Assembly: GCF_000235425.2 (NCBI RefSeq)
Contig: NZ_KI912266.1
Span: 7,572,866-7,636,865, forward strand
DNA from: Pseudofrankia saprophytica
GTDB lineage: Bacteria; Actinomycetota; Actinomycetes; Frankiales; Frankiaceae
Direction of reading: 5' to 3'
Length of the DNA: 64,000 nucleotides
Made by a program: the position numbers and the translations under genes. Position 1 is the stretch's first letter. Each line of letters begins with the position of its first letter. Below the pieces are notes generated by a model. That model saw only the letters and a list, made by a program, of their open reading frames with translations, was not told the DNA's origin and ran no database searches. Below are positions 42,019 through 51,457 of the stretch, in pieces.

Positions 42019-43302
42019 ATGGCGCAGGAGCCAGGTCACAGCGGCGCGGCTGCCGGCGACGCCCAGGGGGCGGGCGGCCCCTACCGCGGCGTCGCGCAGC
42101 TGATGACCATCGACGTGGCGCGCGACCCGCGGCCGGTCTTCAGCGCGTTGAGGGACAGCGGGCGAGTCCAGCGAATGGACGGCCTGTCAGGTCCCGCGGT
42201 CGTCGCCACGGGCCGAGCCGCCATCGACGAGATCTTCAAGTACCCGGACGTCTACTCCTCGGCGGCGCACGCCGGAACGCTCGGCAACGTGCGCCCGCTC
42301 ATCCCGATCGAGTACGACCCGCCGGAGCACCGCAAATACCGCAAGCTCATCAACCCGGTCTTCTCGCCGGCGGCGGTCGAGCGGTGGAAGGAACCGGTGA
42401 CCCGGCTGGTCCACGAGCTCATCGACGGCTTCATCGACGCCGACGAGATCGACTTCGCGAGGCAGTTCTCGACCCCACTGCCCTCCCAGATCTTCCTCAC
42501 CCTGCTGGGCCTGCCGCTCGAGGACCTGCCCACGTTCCTGCGCCTCAAGGACGGCATCGTCCGTCCCTCCGTGCTCCTCGGCCTGCCGCCGAACCACCCG
42601 GACGTCAAGGCCCACCAGCGCGCGACGGCGCAGGAGATCTACGCCTACTACGACAAGGTGCTCGACGAGCGCGAGAGCGGGCGCAGGGACGACCTGCTCA
42701 GCCATCTGCTGGACGTCGAGGTCGACGGCGAGAGACTGACCCGCGACGAGTTGCTCGACATCTGCTTCCTGTTCCTGACCGCGGGCCTGGACACCGTCTC
42801 CGCCTCGCTGGAGACGTTCATGGCCTACCTCGCCGAACACCCCGAGCGCCGCGCCGAGGTCGTCGCCAGCCCGGACAACATCGACAACGTGATCGAGGAA
42901 CTGCTGCGCTACGAGTCGCCGGTCATGCTGGTCTCGCGGTTCGCGACCACGGACACCGAGCTCGCGGGCTGCCCGGTCCACGAGGGCGAACAGGTCTACG
43001 TCTTCATCGGCGCCGCGAACCTCGATGAGGAGGAGCTCCCCGACGCGGGGGAGGTCCGATTCGACCGGGCGGTCAACCGCCACATCGCGTTCGGCGGCGG
43101 GGTACACCGCTGCCTCGGCTCGCACCTGGCCCGTCTCGAGCTGCGCATCATCCTGCGCGAGTGGCACGCGCGGATTCCGCATTACCAGATCAAGCCAGGG
43201 ACCAGGCTGGACCTCAGCCCCGGCGTCCGGTCCCTGAACTCGTTCCCGATGCTGCTGGGTGCGGAAACCTCGCGAGGAGGAAATCCATGTCCGGCGAATT
43301 AG
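42019..43302 (+). CDS. Cytochrome P450
   Basis: This 427-residue soluble P450 probably hydroxylates a hydrophobic substrate. It has the I-helix oxygen-binding motif TAGLDTV, the ExxR motif EELLR and the heme loop FGGGVHRCLG with Cys365. The redox partner is not encoded next to it; a 3Fe-4S ferredoxin lies at 54280. ATG 42019 follows AAGGAGCGGAGA, and an upstream in-frame start at 41968 is weaker. The stop overlaps the next SDR gene by 16 bases, so the two are coupled. Confidence 0.93.
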   Translation: MAQEPGHSGAAAGDAQGAGGPYRGVAQLMTIDVARDPRPVFSALRDSGRVQRMDGLSGPAVVATGRAAIDEIFKYPDVYSSAAHAGTLGNVRPLIPIEYDPPEHRKYRKLINPVFSPAAVERWKEPVTRLVHELIDGFIDADEIDFARQFSTPLPSQIFLTLLGLPLEDLPTFLRLKDGIVRPSVLLGLPPNHPDVKAHQRATAQEIYAYYDKVLDERESGRRDDLLSHLLDVEVDGERLTRDELLDICFLFLTAGLDTVSASLETFMAYLAEHPERRAEVVASPDNIDNVIEELLRYESPVMLVSRFATTDTELAGCPVHEGEQVYVFIGAANLDEEELPDAGEVRFDRAVNRHIAFGGGVHRCLGSHLARLELRIILREWHARIPHYQIKPGTRLDLSPGVRSLNSFPMLLGAETSRGGNPCPAN

Positions 43303-44048
43303 TGCTGGATGGAAAGGTCGCGATCGTCACCGGCGCGGGTGGTGGGATCGGCGGGGCCTACGCGAGGGGTTTGGCGGAGGCCGGCGCCGCGGTCGTTCTT
43401 GCCGACATCGATATGGAGCACGCCGAGGCGGCCGCGAAGGAGCTCGCCAACGCCGGCCACCGCGCGCTCGCCGTGCGTACCGACGTCTCCGACGAGGCGA
43501 GCGCGAACGCCATGGCAGCTGCCGCGATGGACGCTTTCGGCTCGGTCGACATCCTCGTGAACAATGCCGCACTCATGGCCGAGATCGTCGGCCAGGGCAC
43601 GCTCACCACCATGTCGCTCGACATGTGGAACCGCACCGTCGCGGTGAATCTCACCGGCCCGCTGCTGTGTGCCCGCGCGGTCGTGCCCCACATGAAGAAT
43701 CGCGGATACGGGAAGATCGTCAACCAGTCGTCCGGCGGCGCCTTCATGGCGGCGAACGCCTACGGCATCACCAAGCTCGGCGTCGTCAGCATGACGCTCT
43801 CGCTCGCCCGTGAGCTTGCGCCGTTCGGCATCCGGGTAAACGCGATCGCGCCGGGCTATGTGAACACCGAGGCAGGCGCGGTCGCGGCGCCGCCGGCGCT
43901 GCGGGCGATGGTCGAGAAGTCCATTCCTTTCCCGTTCGGCGACCCCGAGGACCTGGTACCAGGACTGCTCTACCTGGTCGGCCCCGGCAGTGACTGGGTC
44001 ACCGGCCACACCCTGAACATCGATGGCGGCTGGATCCCGCGCACCTGA
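43287..44048 (+). CDS. Short-chain dehydrogenase/reductase
   Basis: A 253-residue classical SDR with TGAGGGIGGAYARGLAEAG, NNAA, the Ser region VNQSSGGAF, YxxxK in AYGITKLGV and the end TLNIDGGW. GAGGAGG precedes ATG 43287, which lies within the last codons of the P450. It probably oxidises the alcohol made by that P450. The next gene starts 104 bases later on the same strand. Confidence 0.92.
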   Translation: MSGELVLDGKVAIVTGAGGGIGGAYARGLAEAGAAVVLADIDMEHAEAAAKELANAGHRALAVRTDVSDEASANAMAAAAMDAFGSVDILVNNAALMAEIVGQGTLTTMSLDMWNRTVAVNLTGPLLCARAVVPHMKNRGYGKIVNQSSGGAFMAANAYGITKLGVVSMTLSLARELAPFGIRVNAIAPGYVNTEAGAVAAPPALRAMVEKSIPFPFGDPEDLVPGLLYLVGPGSDWVTGHTLNIDGGWIPRT

Positions 44049-44151
44049 CGCGGCCACCGGCTGGACATCCTGATCGGTGTCGGGCGGCCGTCGGCGACAA
44101 CCGGCAGGCACCCGACAAACGGGCCTACAGACGCCGAGAAACGAGGGGAAC

Positions 44152-44505
44152 ATGGCGAACGAAGACCTCCCGCGCTGGATCCTGCACATCGAGTCAAGCC
44201 CGGTCAGCCGCGACGCGGAAACCCTGGCCGAGTTCAACCGCTGGTACGACGAAGTGCACATCCCGGAGATGGTGGCCTTCGAGGGATACCTTTCAGGCCG
44301 TCGACTCGAGCCGGTCGGCGACGACGGCCCGTATATCGCGCAGTACGTGATCGAGGGCGACCCGGAAGATGTCCTCGGCCGGGTGAAGGCCGCGTCCGCC
44401 GCCGGCGAGCTGAAGATGTCCGAGACGCTGCAGATGAACCCGACCCCCAAGATGCGGCTCATGCGAGTTTCCCTCGAGTACACCAAGCCGGACAGGCGGC
44501 GCTGA
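44152..44505 (+). CDS. EthD-like small dimeric alpha/beta-barrel protein
   Basis: A 117-residue protein with WYDEVHIPEMVAFEGYLSGR, a pattern typical of EthD/DUF4286-like ferredoxin-fold dimers. Relatives accompany P450 systems and polyketide or aromatic enzymes; some are monooxygenases or cyclases, others have no known reaction. GAGGGG precedes ATG 44152. It lies between the SDR and amidohydrolase genes of the P450 cluster. Confidence 0.75.
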   Translation: MANEDLPRWILHIESSPVSRDAETLAEFNRWYDEVHIPEMVAFEGYLSGRRLEPVGDDGPYIAQYVIEGDPEDVLGRVKAASAAGELKMSETLQMNPTPKMRLMRVSLEYTKPDRRR

Positions 44506-44577
44506 GCGTGTCAGCGCTCCGACGAGCGGCAGATTTTCACACGGTTGGCGTACTGCGGCCGGGAACGGAGGACCTTC

Positions 44578-45882
44578 ATGCAACGTGATGACATGATCCT
44601 GATCAGTGTCGACGACCATGTGATCGAGCCGCCCGACATGTTCGTGGGCCGGCTCCCGAAACGGTACGCCGACGACGCGCCCCGGCTTGTGCACCGCGAA
44701 GACGGCACCGACGTATGGACGTTCCGGGACACCGTCATCCCGAACTCCGCGCTGAACGCGATCGCCGGCCGCCCCAAGGAGGAGTACGGTCTGGAACCGC
44801 AGGGCCTAGACGAGATCCGCCCGGGCTGCTACGACATCCACGAGCGGATCAAGGACATGAACGCCGGCGGGCTGCTCGCCCAGATGAACTTCCCCTCATT
44901 CCCCGGCTTCGCCGGCCGGCTGTTCGTCACCGACGACGTCGACTTCTCCCTCGCCCTCGTTCGCGCCTACAACGACTGGCACGTCGAGGACTGGTGCGCC
45001 ACCTATCCCGGCCGGTTCATCCCGATGACGATCCCCGCCATCTGGGACGCCGAACTGTGCGCCGCCGAGGTACACCGCAACGCGGCCCGCGGCGTCCACT
45101 CCCTCACATTCAGCGAAAACCCCGCCGTCATGGGCATGCCCAGCTTCCACGACGAATTCTGGAACCCCCTGTGGGCCGCACTCGTCGACACGAACACGGT
45201 CCTGTCGATCCACATCGGCTCCTCCGGACGGATCGCCGTCCCCGCCGCCGACTCGCCACCCGATGTCATGATCACCCTGCAGCCGATGAACATCGTCTCC
45301 GCCGCTGCCGACCTGCTCTGGTCCCGCGTCCTCAAGGACTACCCAGACCTCAAGATCGCCCTGTCCGAAGGCGGCACCGGCTGGGTCCCCTACTTCCTCG
45401 AACGCGCCGACAAGACCTTCGACGTCCACGCGACCTGGACCATGCAGGACTTCGGCGGCAAGAAGCCCTCCGACGTCTTCCGGGACCACTTCCTGACCTG
45501 CTTCATCACCGACTCCCTCGGCCTCGGCCTACGCCACGAGATCGGGATCGACAACATCACCTGGGAGTGCGACTACCCCCACAGCGACTCCGCCTGGCCG
45601 ACCGCCCCCGAAGGCCTGTGGGCCGACTTCCAGAAATGGAACGTCCCCGACGACGACATCAACAAGATCACCTACCAGAACGCAATGCGCTGGTACTCCT
45701 TCGACCCCTTCACCCACATCAAGAAGGAAGACGCCACCGTCGGCGCGCTGCGCGCGGCAGCCGAAGGCCACGACATCAGCATCCGATCCCGCAGCCACCA
45801 GATCATCCAACCCCAGGAAAAACTCGAACAGTTCCGCATCCGCGCCCGTGCCGCCGTCGCCGGCACGACGACCAACCGCTAG
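44578..45882 (+). CDS. Amidohydrolase family protein, paralogue of the 21280 protein
   Basis: A 434-residue amidohydrolase_2 protein with ISVDDHVIEPP, SIHIGSSG and WECDYPHSD as probable metal and active-site regions. It matches the protein at 21280 block by block (GRPKEEYG, RPGCYDIHER, AMRWYSFDPF). The C-terminal 40 residues (SHQIIQPQEKLEQFRIRARA) are extra. GGAGG precedes ATG 44578. In this cluster it may hydrolyse or decarboxylate the product of the P450 and SDR steps. Confidence 0.92.
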   Translation: MQRDDMILISVDDHVIEPPDMFVGRLPKRYADDAPRLVHREDGTDVWTFRDTVIPNSALNAIAGRPKEEYGLEPQGLDEIRPGCYDIHERIKDMNAGGLLAQMNFPSFPGFAGRLFVTDDVDFSLALVRAYNDWHVEDWCATYPGRFIPMTIPAIWDAELCAAEVHRNAARGVHSLTFSENPAVMGMPSFHDEFWNPLWAALVDTNTVLSIHIGSSGRIAVPAADSPPDVMITLQPMNIVSAAADLLWSRVLKDYPDLKIALSEGGTGWVPYFLERADKTFDVHATWTMQDFGGKKPSDVFRDHFLTCFITDSLGLGLRHEIGIDNITWECDYPHSDSAWPTAPEGLWADFQKWNVPDDDINKITYQNAMRWYSFDPFTHIKKEDATVGALRAAAEGHDISIRSRSHQIIQPQEKLEQFRIRARAAVAGTTTNR

Positions 45883-45929
45883 TGGGCTTCCCGTCGAACT
45901 GAACCCGCCGAAAGAGGAGATGGGGCCCT

Positions 45930-46865
45930 GTGAAGGGATGGCAACTCGTCGAGTTCGGTACGCCACTGCGGCTGGTCGAGAAGGAGGATCCCGAACCCGG
46001 CCCGGGGGAGGTCGTCCTCGACGTCAAGGGATCAGGTCTGTGCCACTCCGACGTCATGGAGATCAACAGCCGCGGCGCCGACTGGCTGCTCGGGACGATC
46101 ATGGGCCACGAGCTGGCCGGCGTCGTCTCCGCGGTGGGGCCCGACGTCACCGATTGGAAGATCGGCGACCGGGCCGCCGTCTGCCCGTCGAACACCATGC
46201 GCTGCCCAGGCTTCCACTATGACGGGGGGTTCGCCACGAAGCACCTGTCGCCAGCGGACGACCTGGTCACGGTCCCGCGCGAGGTCGACTGGGCCCTCGG
46301 TGCCATGATGACCGACGCCGGTATGACCTCGTACCACGCACTCGTGCGCCGTGGCGGAGCGACCGCTGGCATGAAGGTCGGCCTGATCGGCCTCGGTGGC
46401 CTCGGCCAGATCGCCGCCCGGGTCGCCGTTCTGAAGGGCATCGACGTGCACGTCGCGGAGCCGAAGAAGGACGTCTGGCCGCTCGCCGAGCGCCTCGGCG
46501 TCACGCACCTCGTCGCCGACGTCGCCGAGTGGGAGAACCAGAACTTCGATCTCATCGTCGACTACGCCGGCTTCGGCACGACGACGGCCGGCGCGCTACG
46601 CGCGGTCGGCTTCGACGGAACCGTGGTCCAGGTCGGCCTCGGCGTCAGCGAAGCGATGATCCCGCTCGCAGACATGGTCGGCCGCAAGTCCAAGCTGCTC
46701 GCCTCCCGCGGCGGCACCAAGGAGGACATCGCCGAGCTCTACACGTTCGTCGCCGCCGGAGACCTCGACCCCACCGTCACCAAGATTACTTTCGACGACA
46801 TCCCCCGGGGCCTCGCTGACCTGGCTGCCAACAAGGTCACCGGCCGCCTCGTCGCCCTCATCTGA
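45930..46865 (+). CDS. Zinc-type alcohol dehydrogenase lacking the structural-zinc lobe
   Basis: This 311-residue MDR-family dehydrogenase has the catalytic-zinc residues in GLCHSD and GHELAG and a Rossmann motif GLGGLGQIAARVA. The structural-zinc segment (four Cys in about 15 residues) is reduced to SNTMRCPGFHYDGG with a single Cys, so only the catalytic zinc is expected. The chain is about 40 residues shorter than usual. GAGGAG precedes the GTG. It ends the P450 cluster and probably oxidises an alcohol intermediate. Confidence 0.88.
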   Translation: MKGWQLVEFGTPLRLVEKEDPEPGPGEVVLDVKGSGLCHSDVMEINSRGADWLLGTIMGHELAGVVSAVGPDVTDWKIGDRAAVCPSNTMRCPGFHYDGGFATKHLSPADDLVTVPREVDWALGAMMTDAGMTSYHALVRRGGATAGMKVGLIGLGGLGQIAARVAVLKGIDVHVAEPKKDVWPLAERLGVTHLVADVAEWENQNFDLIVDYAGFGTTTAGALRAVGFDGTVVQVGLGVSEAMIPLADMVGRKSKLLASRGGTKEDIAELYTFVAAGDLDPTVTKITFDDIPRGLADLAANKVTGRLVALI

Positions 46866-46883
46866 GCACACGCCGATCCGGGC

Positions 46884-46901
46884 GCCCCCCGAGAAAGGGG
46901 C
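46884..46901. terminator. Short hairpin between convergent operons
   Basis: GCCCC (46884-46888) and GGGGC (46897-46901) flank CCGAGAAA, between the alcohol dehydrogenase and the convergent hydratase gene. It is a candidate bidirectional terminator. Confidence 0.5.
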
Positions 46902-46942
46902 TTCGGACAATGCCGGCCGGCGACCACGCGGCCGAGGCCTCG

Positions 46943-47845
46943 TCAGTCTCCGTCTGGCTTCTCTTCCGCTTTCTCGGAAACCTCGGAGACTTCGGGTCCC
47001 ACCGGGTCGGTGGTTCGGGCGGAACCGCCGGAACCGCCGGAACCGCCGGGGCCGCCGGTCACGGCGGCTTTCACGGCGGCCAGGGCGTCACGGCGGAAAC
47101 GGGTGGCGGCCTCGGTGTGGGCGGCCAGGGCGGTGAGCTCGGTGCCGGCGCGGATGGCGGCGCGGGCGCCCCAGACGTCAAAGGCACGGTGGACGGAGCG
47201 CTTGTTGATCTGGGTCAGCTCGCTGGGGATGCCGGCGACGCGCGCCGCGATCGCGAGCACCTCTTCCTCCAGTCGGTCGGCCGGGTAGGCGCGGTTGGCG
47301 AAGCCGATGCGGGCGGCCTCGACCCCGTCGACGGCGTCGCCGGTGAGCATCAGCTCCATCGCGCGGCGCAGGCCGAGCAGCACCGTGTGGTACTGCCAGT
47401 CCGGCGGGCTCGCCACCCGGACCACCGGATAGCTGATGCGCGCGTCCTCGGCCACGTAGACCAGGTCGCAGGCGGAGGCGAGCTCGGTCGCGCCGGCGAT
47501 CGCGTAGCCGTGGATCTGGGCGATCACCGGCTTTGCCAGGTCCCAGAGGCTGAACCAGGTCTCGCCCGCCTGCCGGGCCCACTGGCCGTCGCCCGGCGCC
47601 GAGTAGAACGGCGGGTCGGCCATCAGCGGGGACGCAAGGTCGTAGCCGGCGGAGAAACACGGCCCCGCGCCGCGGACGATGCTGACCCGCACGTCCGGGT
47701 CGTTGTCGTGCGCCCGCAGCGCGTCGAGCAGCTCGGTGCGCAACGGGGTCGAGATGGCGTTGCGTTTCTCCGGCCTGTTCAGCGTGATCCGGCGGACGCC
47801 GTCGGCCGGGGCGTCGACCAGCAGAAACTCGTAGTCGGCGGTCAC
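46943..47845 (-). CDS. Enoyl-CoA hydratase/isomerase family protein
   Basis: This 300-residue crotonase-fold protein has NRPEKRNAIS, the oxyanion block CFSAGYDLASP and AGATELASACDLVYVAED. The first catalytic Glu is kept (ATEL), but by eye alignment the second is Val (SYPVV). This pattern fits isomerase or other crotonase reactions. The Gly/Ser-rich tail (GGPGGSGGSGGSART) is a low-complexity extension. The GTG overlaps the preceding LLM stop by four bases (GTGA). Confidence 0.87.
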   Translation of the reverse strand: MTADYEFLLVDAPADGVRRITLNRPEKRNAISTPLRTELLDALRAHDNDPDVRVSIVRGAGPCFSAGYDLASPLMADPPFYSAPGDGQWARQAGETWFSLWDLAKPVIAQIHGYAIAGATELASACDLVYVAEDARISYPVVRVASPPDWQYHTVLLGLRRAMELMLTGDAVDGVEAARIGFANRAYPADRLEEEVLAIAARVAGIPSELTQINKRSVHRAFDVWGARAAIRAGTELTALAAHTEAATRFRRDALAAVKAAVTGGPGGSGGSGGSARTTDPVGPEVSEVSEKAEEKPDGD

Positions 47846-48912
47846 CGGGCTTTCTCCGCCGCGTCGCCCACCAGGTCGCTGCTCACCAGGTCTCTCGTGC
47901 CGGCGAGGTCGGCCATCAGCTCCAACGCCTCCGGTTGGTGTGCGTCGATGATGACGCCGGTGATGCCGGGCACGGCGTAGTCGGCCGCCCAGCGCGCCCG
48001 GATCCGGGCCGGCGAGCCGAGCAGGGCGGTCTGTTCCAGGTATTCGTCCGGAACGGTCCCCAGCGCCTCCTCCTTGCGCCCTGCGCGCCAGAGCTCACCG
48101 ATCCGGTCGGCAGCCTCGGGGAAACCCCGGCGGGCCATCGCGTCACGGTGGTAGTTGTGCGTCGTGCTGCCCATCCCGCCGACATACATCGCGGTCAGCG
48201 GGCGCATCGCGTCGAGCGCACCGCGCACGTCGTCGGTGATCCGCACGGACGCGCCGGTGAACACCTCGAACCCGCCGCCCGCGACCCGTTCCTGAACGGC
48301 TCCGGGCACACCGTCCGGGCCGAGGCCCATCGGCAGCCAGCCGTCGCACAGCTCGGCGGCGAGCGCGGTGTTGCGCGGGCCGCCGGCGCCAAGCCAGATC
48401 GGGATCGGTGCCACCGGATGCATGATCGATTTGAGTGGCTTGCCCTGCCCGAGCGCGCCCGGGCCGGCATAGGGCAGCCGGATCTCCTCACCGTCGTGAC
48501 GGAGCGGCTCGTCGCGGGCCAGCACCTTGCGCACGATCGTCACGTAGTCGCGCAGCCGGGCGGTTGGCCGTCCCCACGGCTGGCCATACCAGCCCTCGAC
48601 GATCTGCGGCCCGGAAAGCCCGATCCCGAGGACCAGCCGGTTGCCGCCGGCGAGGGCGTCGATCGTCATCGCCTGCATGGCGAGGGTGGCCGGCGGGCGG
48701 GCGGCGAGCTGAACGACGGCGGTCCCGAGCCGGATCCGCTCGGTGTGGGCGGCGAGGAAGGCCAACGGCGTGAGTGCGTCGCTTCCGTACGCTTCGGCGG
48801 TCCAGACGGAGTGGTAGCCGAGGCGTTCCGCGTGCCGGACCTCGTCGACGGGCACCGTGAGCCGGGCGGCCCGGTAGAGACTGAGGCGCAGGCCGAGCCT
48901 GAGCACGGTCAC
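47842..48912 (-). CDS. LLM-class F420-dependent oxidoreductase
   Basis: This 356-residue luciferase-like protein has RAARLTVPVDEVRHAERLGY, SVWTAEAYGSDALTPL and GNRLVLGIGLSGPQIVEGWYG, the last typical of F420-dependent members. The start GTG 48912 overlaps the carboxyltransferase stop (GTGA), and its own stop overlaps the hydratase GTG. All three are therefore translated as a coupled unit. The substrate is presumably the CoA-bound acid or alcohol of the same pathway. Confidence 0.9.
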   Translation of the reverse strand: MTVLRLGLRLSLYRAARLTVPVDEVRHAERLGYHSVWTAEAYGSDALTPLAFLAAHTERIRLGTAVVQLAARPPATLAMQAMTIDALAGGNRLVLGIGLSGPQIVEGWYGQPWGRPTARLRDYVTIVRKVLARDEPLRHDGEEIRLPYAGPGALGQGKPLKSIMHPVAPIPIWLGAGGPRNTALAAELCDGWLPMGLGPDGVPGAVQERVAGGGFEVFTGASVRITDDVRGALDAMRPLTAMYVGGMGSTTHNYHRDAMARRGFPEAADRIGELWRAGRKEEALGTVPDEYLEQTALLGSPARIRARWAADYAVPGITGVIIDAHQPEALELMADLAGTRDLVSSDLVGDAAEKAR

Positions 48913-50534
48913 GGCAGGATCCCTCCCGGCTGGGGTGCGCGGTTCGCGGCCGCCCACTCCCGGCCCTCGCTCAGCGCGAGGCCGGCGAGCAGCGCGTTGC
49001 GCAGCTCGCGCGGGTCGATGACGTCGTCGTACGCCAGCCGGGCGCCCCCGGTAATGGATGCCCTGGCCTGTTCGGCCGCGACCCGGGCCCGCTCCTCGGG
49101 ATCCTCGATCTTGCTTGCCGTCGAGCCGGCGGGCAGTGCGCCCAGCGTGATGGACGGGAAGGCGAGCGTCAGCGTCTGGCCGTCGAACGGGTTCATCGCC
49201 ATCACCGACGAGCCGAAGCCGAACGCCTTGCGCAACGTCACGTGCAGCTTCGGCACCGTCAGACGGTGCTGCACGGCGTACATCCGGGCCGCGTGGCGCA
49301 GGATTCCGGCACGCTCGGCCGCGCTGCCGGCGAGAACCCCGGGATTGTCAGCGAGGAAGACGCAGGGCAGGCCGAAGACGCCGGCCACCTGGAGGAAATG
49401 CGCCACCTTGTCGGCCGCGTCGCTGTCGATCGCGCCGGCGAGCACGCTCGGGTCGTTCGCGACGATCGCGACGGCGTGGCCGCCGAGACGGGCGAGCGTC
49501 GTGACGACGGATGAGCCGAAATCCGGCTGCACCTCCAGCAGCTCGCCGTCGTCGACGATCGCTTCGAGCACCGGCCGGATCCGGTACGGACGGCGTGGAT
49601 CGGGCGGGATCAGCTCAAGCAGCTCGTCGACGCAGCGCGGTCCGGTGTCAGAACCGTCCGGGCGGCGCGGCGGCGGCTCGGCGACGTTCAGTGGGAAGTA
49701 GGACAGGTAGCGGCGGGCCAGCGCGATCGCGGCGCGGTCATCCGCGACGACGTTGTGGACGACGCCGCTGGTAGCGGCGGCGACGTCGGGACCGCCGAGG
49801 TCCTCCTTGGTGATCACCTCGCCGGTGGCCGAGCGGACGAGCGGCGGACCGGCGGAGAAGATCGACGCGGTCGCGGTCATGACGACGAAGTCGCACAGCG
49901 GCGCGGTGAGCGCGCCGTGGCCGGCCGAGGCGCCCAGCACCAGGCACACCATCGGCACCAGGCCGGAGAGCTCGACCAGCCCACCCAGGTCGCCGGGCCG
50001 ACGGCCGGTCGCGCCCTCGGTCACCCGGTGGCCGGCGCCCTCCAGCATCATCACCAGCGGCACCTGCTCCTGACGGGCAAGCTGGGCCAGCCGGTAACGC
50101 TTGTCGGCCGCGCCGGTGCCGATCGAGCCACCGAGCACGGTGACGTCCTCGGCACCGGCCAGGGCGGGACGCCCGTCGATCCGCCCGGCGCCGGCCACGA
50201 ACGCGTCGGCGGGGACCGGCGGGTCCATGGTTGCGCCGACCAGGGCGCCGATCTCGTAGAACGTGCCCGGGTCGAACAGCGCGGCGAGCCGTTGCCGGGC
50301 GTTCAGCCGGCCACGCTGGGCCTGCCGGACGAGCCGGGCCTCGCCGCCCATCCCGAACGCCACGGCCTTACGGCGCTCGATCTCGGCGAGCGCCGGACCC
50401 CAGCCGTACAGGCCAGGGGCCGGGCCGGAGGCTGGGTGGAGGGCTGGGTCGGGGGCAGGACCAGGCGCCAGGTTGGGCGCCGGGCCGGGGGCTGGCTCGG
50501 ACGTCGAGTCGGGCGCTTCGTCGGGTGCGCGCAC
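48909..50534 (-). CDS. Acyl-CoA carboxylase beta subunit (carboxyltransferase)
   Basis: This 541-residue biotin-dependent carboxyltransferase has both crotonase-like halves (GRLNARQRLAALFDPGTFYE, VMMLEGAGHRVTEGA, FLADNPGVLAGSAAERAGI, RKAFGFGSSVMAMNPFDGQT). It carboxylates an acyl-CoA with a separate biotin-carrying alpha subunit, which is not in the window. About 40 N-terminal residues are Pro/Ala repeats (PAPGPAP-like). The GTG at 50534 follows a TACTGT box by six bases, so the message is probably leaderless. Confidence 0.92.
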   Translation of the reverse strand: MRAPDEAPDSTSEPAPGPAPNLAPGPAPDPALHPASGPAPGLYGWGPALAEIERRKAVAFGMGGEARLVRQAQRGRLNARQRLAALFDPGTFYEIGALVGATMDPPVPADAFVAGAGRIDGRPALAGAEDVTVLGGSIGTGAADKRYRLAQLARQEQVPLVMMLEGAGHRVTEGATGRRPGDLGGLVELSGLVPMVCLVLGASAGHGALTAPLCDFVVMTATASIFSAGPPLVRSATGEVITKEDLGGPDVAAATSGVVHNVVADDRAAIALARRYLSYFPLNVAEPPPRRPDGSDTGPRCVDELLELIPPDPRRPYRIRPVLEAIVDDGELLEVQPDFGSSVVTTLARLGGHAVAIVANDPSVLAGAIDSDAADKVAHFLQVAGVFGLPCVFLADNPGVLAGSAAERAGILRHAARMYAVQHRLTVPKLHVTLRKAFGFGSSVMAMNPFDGQTLTLAFPSITLGALPAGSTASKIEDPEERARVAAEQARASITGGARLAYDDVIDPRELRNALLAGLALSEGREWAAANRAPQPGGILP

Positions 50535-50569
50535 CGGACCACAGTAGGAACCAGGTTTCTCTCCCGCAA
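50534..50569 (-). promoter_or_regulatory. Leaderless promoter of the carboxyltransferase operon
   Basis: On the minus strand TTGCGG (50569-50564), a 17-base spacer, TACTGT (50546-50541), six bases and then GTG 50534. This is a textbook -35/-10 arrangement with the start codon at or next to the transcript start. Confidence 0.65.
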
Positions 50570-50620
50570 GGGGCAGCTCGGGCCTGCCGGACCGTAACGG
50601 CTTCTTCCCAGGCCACCACC

Positions 50621-50633
50621 ACTAGAATTTAGT
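50621..50633. promoter_or_regulatory. ACTA-N5-TAGT inverted repeat
   Basis: ACTAGAATTTAGT lies in the divergent gap, 45 bases upstream of the SDR GTG at 50678. It is the only A+T-rich spot there and a candidate operator. Confidence 0.35.
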
Positions 50634-50677
50634 TCCAGCAATCTGGCCAGGACCGGAGCACGGGAGCGAGGAGCGGC

Positions 50678-51457
50678 GTGGAGATCAGTGGCGCGGTAGC
50701 GATGGTCACCGGCGGCGCGTCCGGGCTGGGAGCGGCGACCGCTCGGCTGCTCACGGCGCGCGGGGCGCGTGTCGTGGTCGCCGACCGGGACGACGCCAGG
50801 GGCGAGGCCGTCGCCAAGGAGGTCGGCGGCGTGTTCGCGCACGTCGACGTCACCTCGACCGCCGACATCATCGCCGCGACCGAGCTGGCCAGGACGCTTG
50901 GCCCGGTGCGCGCTCTGGTGAACTGCGCGGGCATCGGCTGGGCGGCGCGCACCATCGGCCGGGACGGCACCTACGAGTCCGCACACAGCCTCGACGCGTT
51001 CCGCAAGGTCATCGAGGTCAACACGATCGGCACGTTCGACTGCATCCGGATCGTCGCGACGGCCATGTCGGCCACCGAGCCGCTCTCCGCCGACGGGGAA
51101 CGTGGCGCGATCGTCAACACCGCGTCCCTCGCCGCCTTCGACGGTCAGATCGGCCAGGCCGCCTATTCCGCGTCCAAGGGTGGCGTCGTCGGCATGACGC
51201 TGCCCGTCGCCCGCGACCTCTCCGTCATCGGCGTCCGGGTGAACTGCATCGCCCCCGGCCTCATCGACACCCCGATCTACGGAGAAGGTCCAGGGTCCGA
51301 GGCGTTCAAGGACAAGCTGAAGCGCGACGTCCTCTTCCTGCACCGCCTCGGCACCGCCGACGAGTTCGCCTCCCTCGCCGTCGAGCTGCTCACCAACAGC
51401 TACCTGAACGCCGAGGTCATCCGCGTCGACGCCGGCGCCCGCCTTCAGCCCAAGTAG
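50678..51457 (+). CDS. SDR of the 3-hydroxyacyl-CoA dehydrogenase type II (HSD10-like) group
   Basis: A 259-residue SDR with TGGASGLGAATARLL, ADRDDARG, the Ser region NTASLAAFDGQIGQAAYSA and YxxxK in AYSASKGGV. The block DGQIGQAAYSASK is typical of type II 3-hydroxyacyl-CoA dehydrogenases, so it likely oxidises 3-hydroxyacyl-CoA with NAD. It starts with GTG 50678 and is divergent from the carboxyltransferase operon. A large hairpin follows about 190 bases downstream. Confidence 0.9.
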   Translation: MEISGAVAMVTGGASGLGAATARLLTARGARVVVADRDDARGEAVAKEVGGVFAHVDVTSTADIIAATELARTLGPVRALVNCAGIGWAARTIGRDGTYESAHSLDAFRKVIEVNTIGTFDCIRIVATAMSATEPLSADGERGAIVNTASLAAFDGQIGQAAYSASKGGVVGMTLPVARDLSVIGVRVNCIAPGLIDTPIYGEGPGSEAFKDKLKRDVLFLHRLGTADEFASLAVELLTNSYLNAEVIRVDAGARLQPK

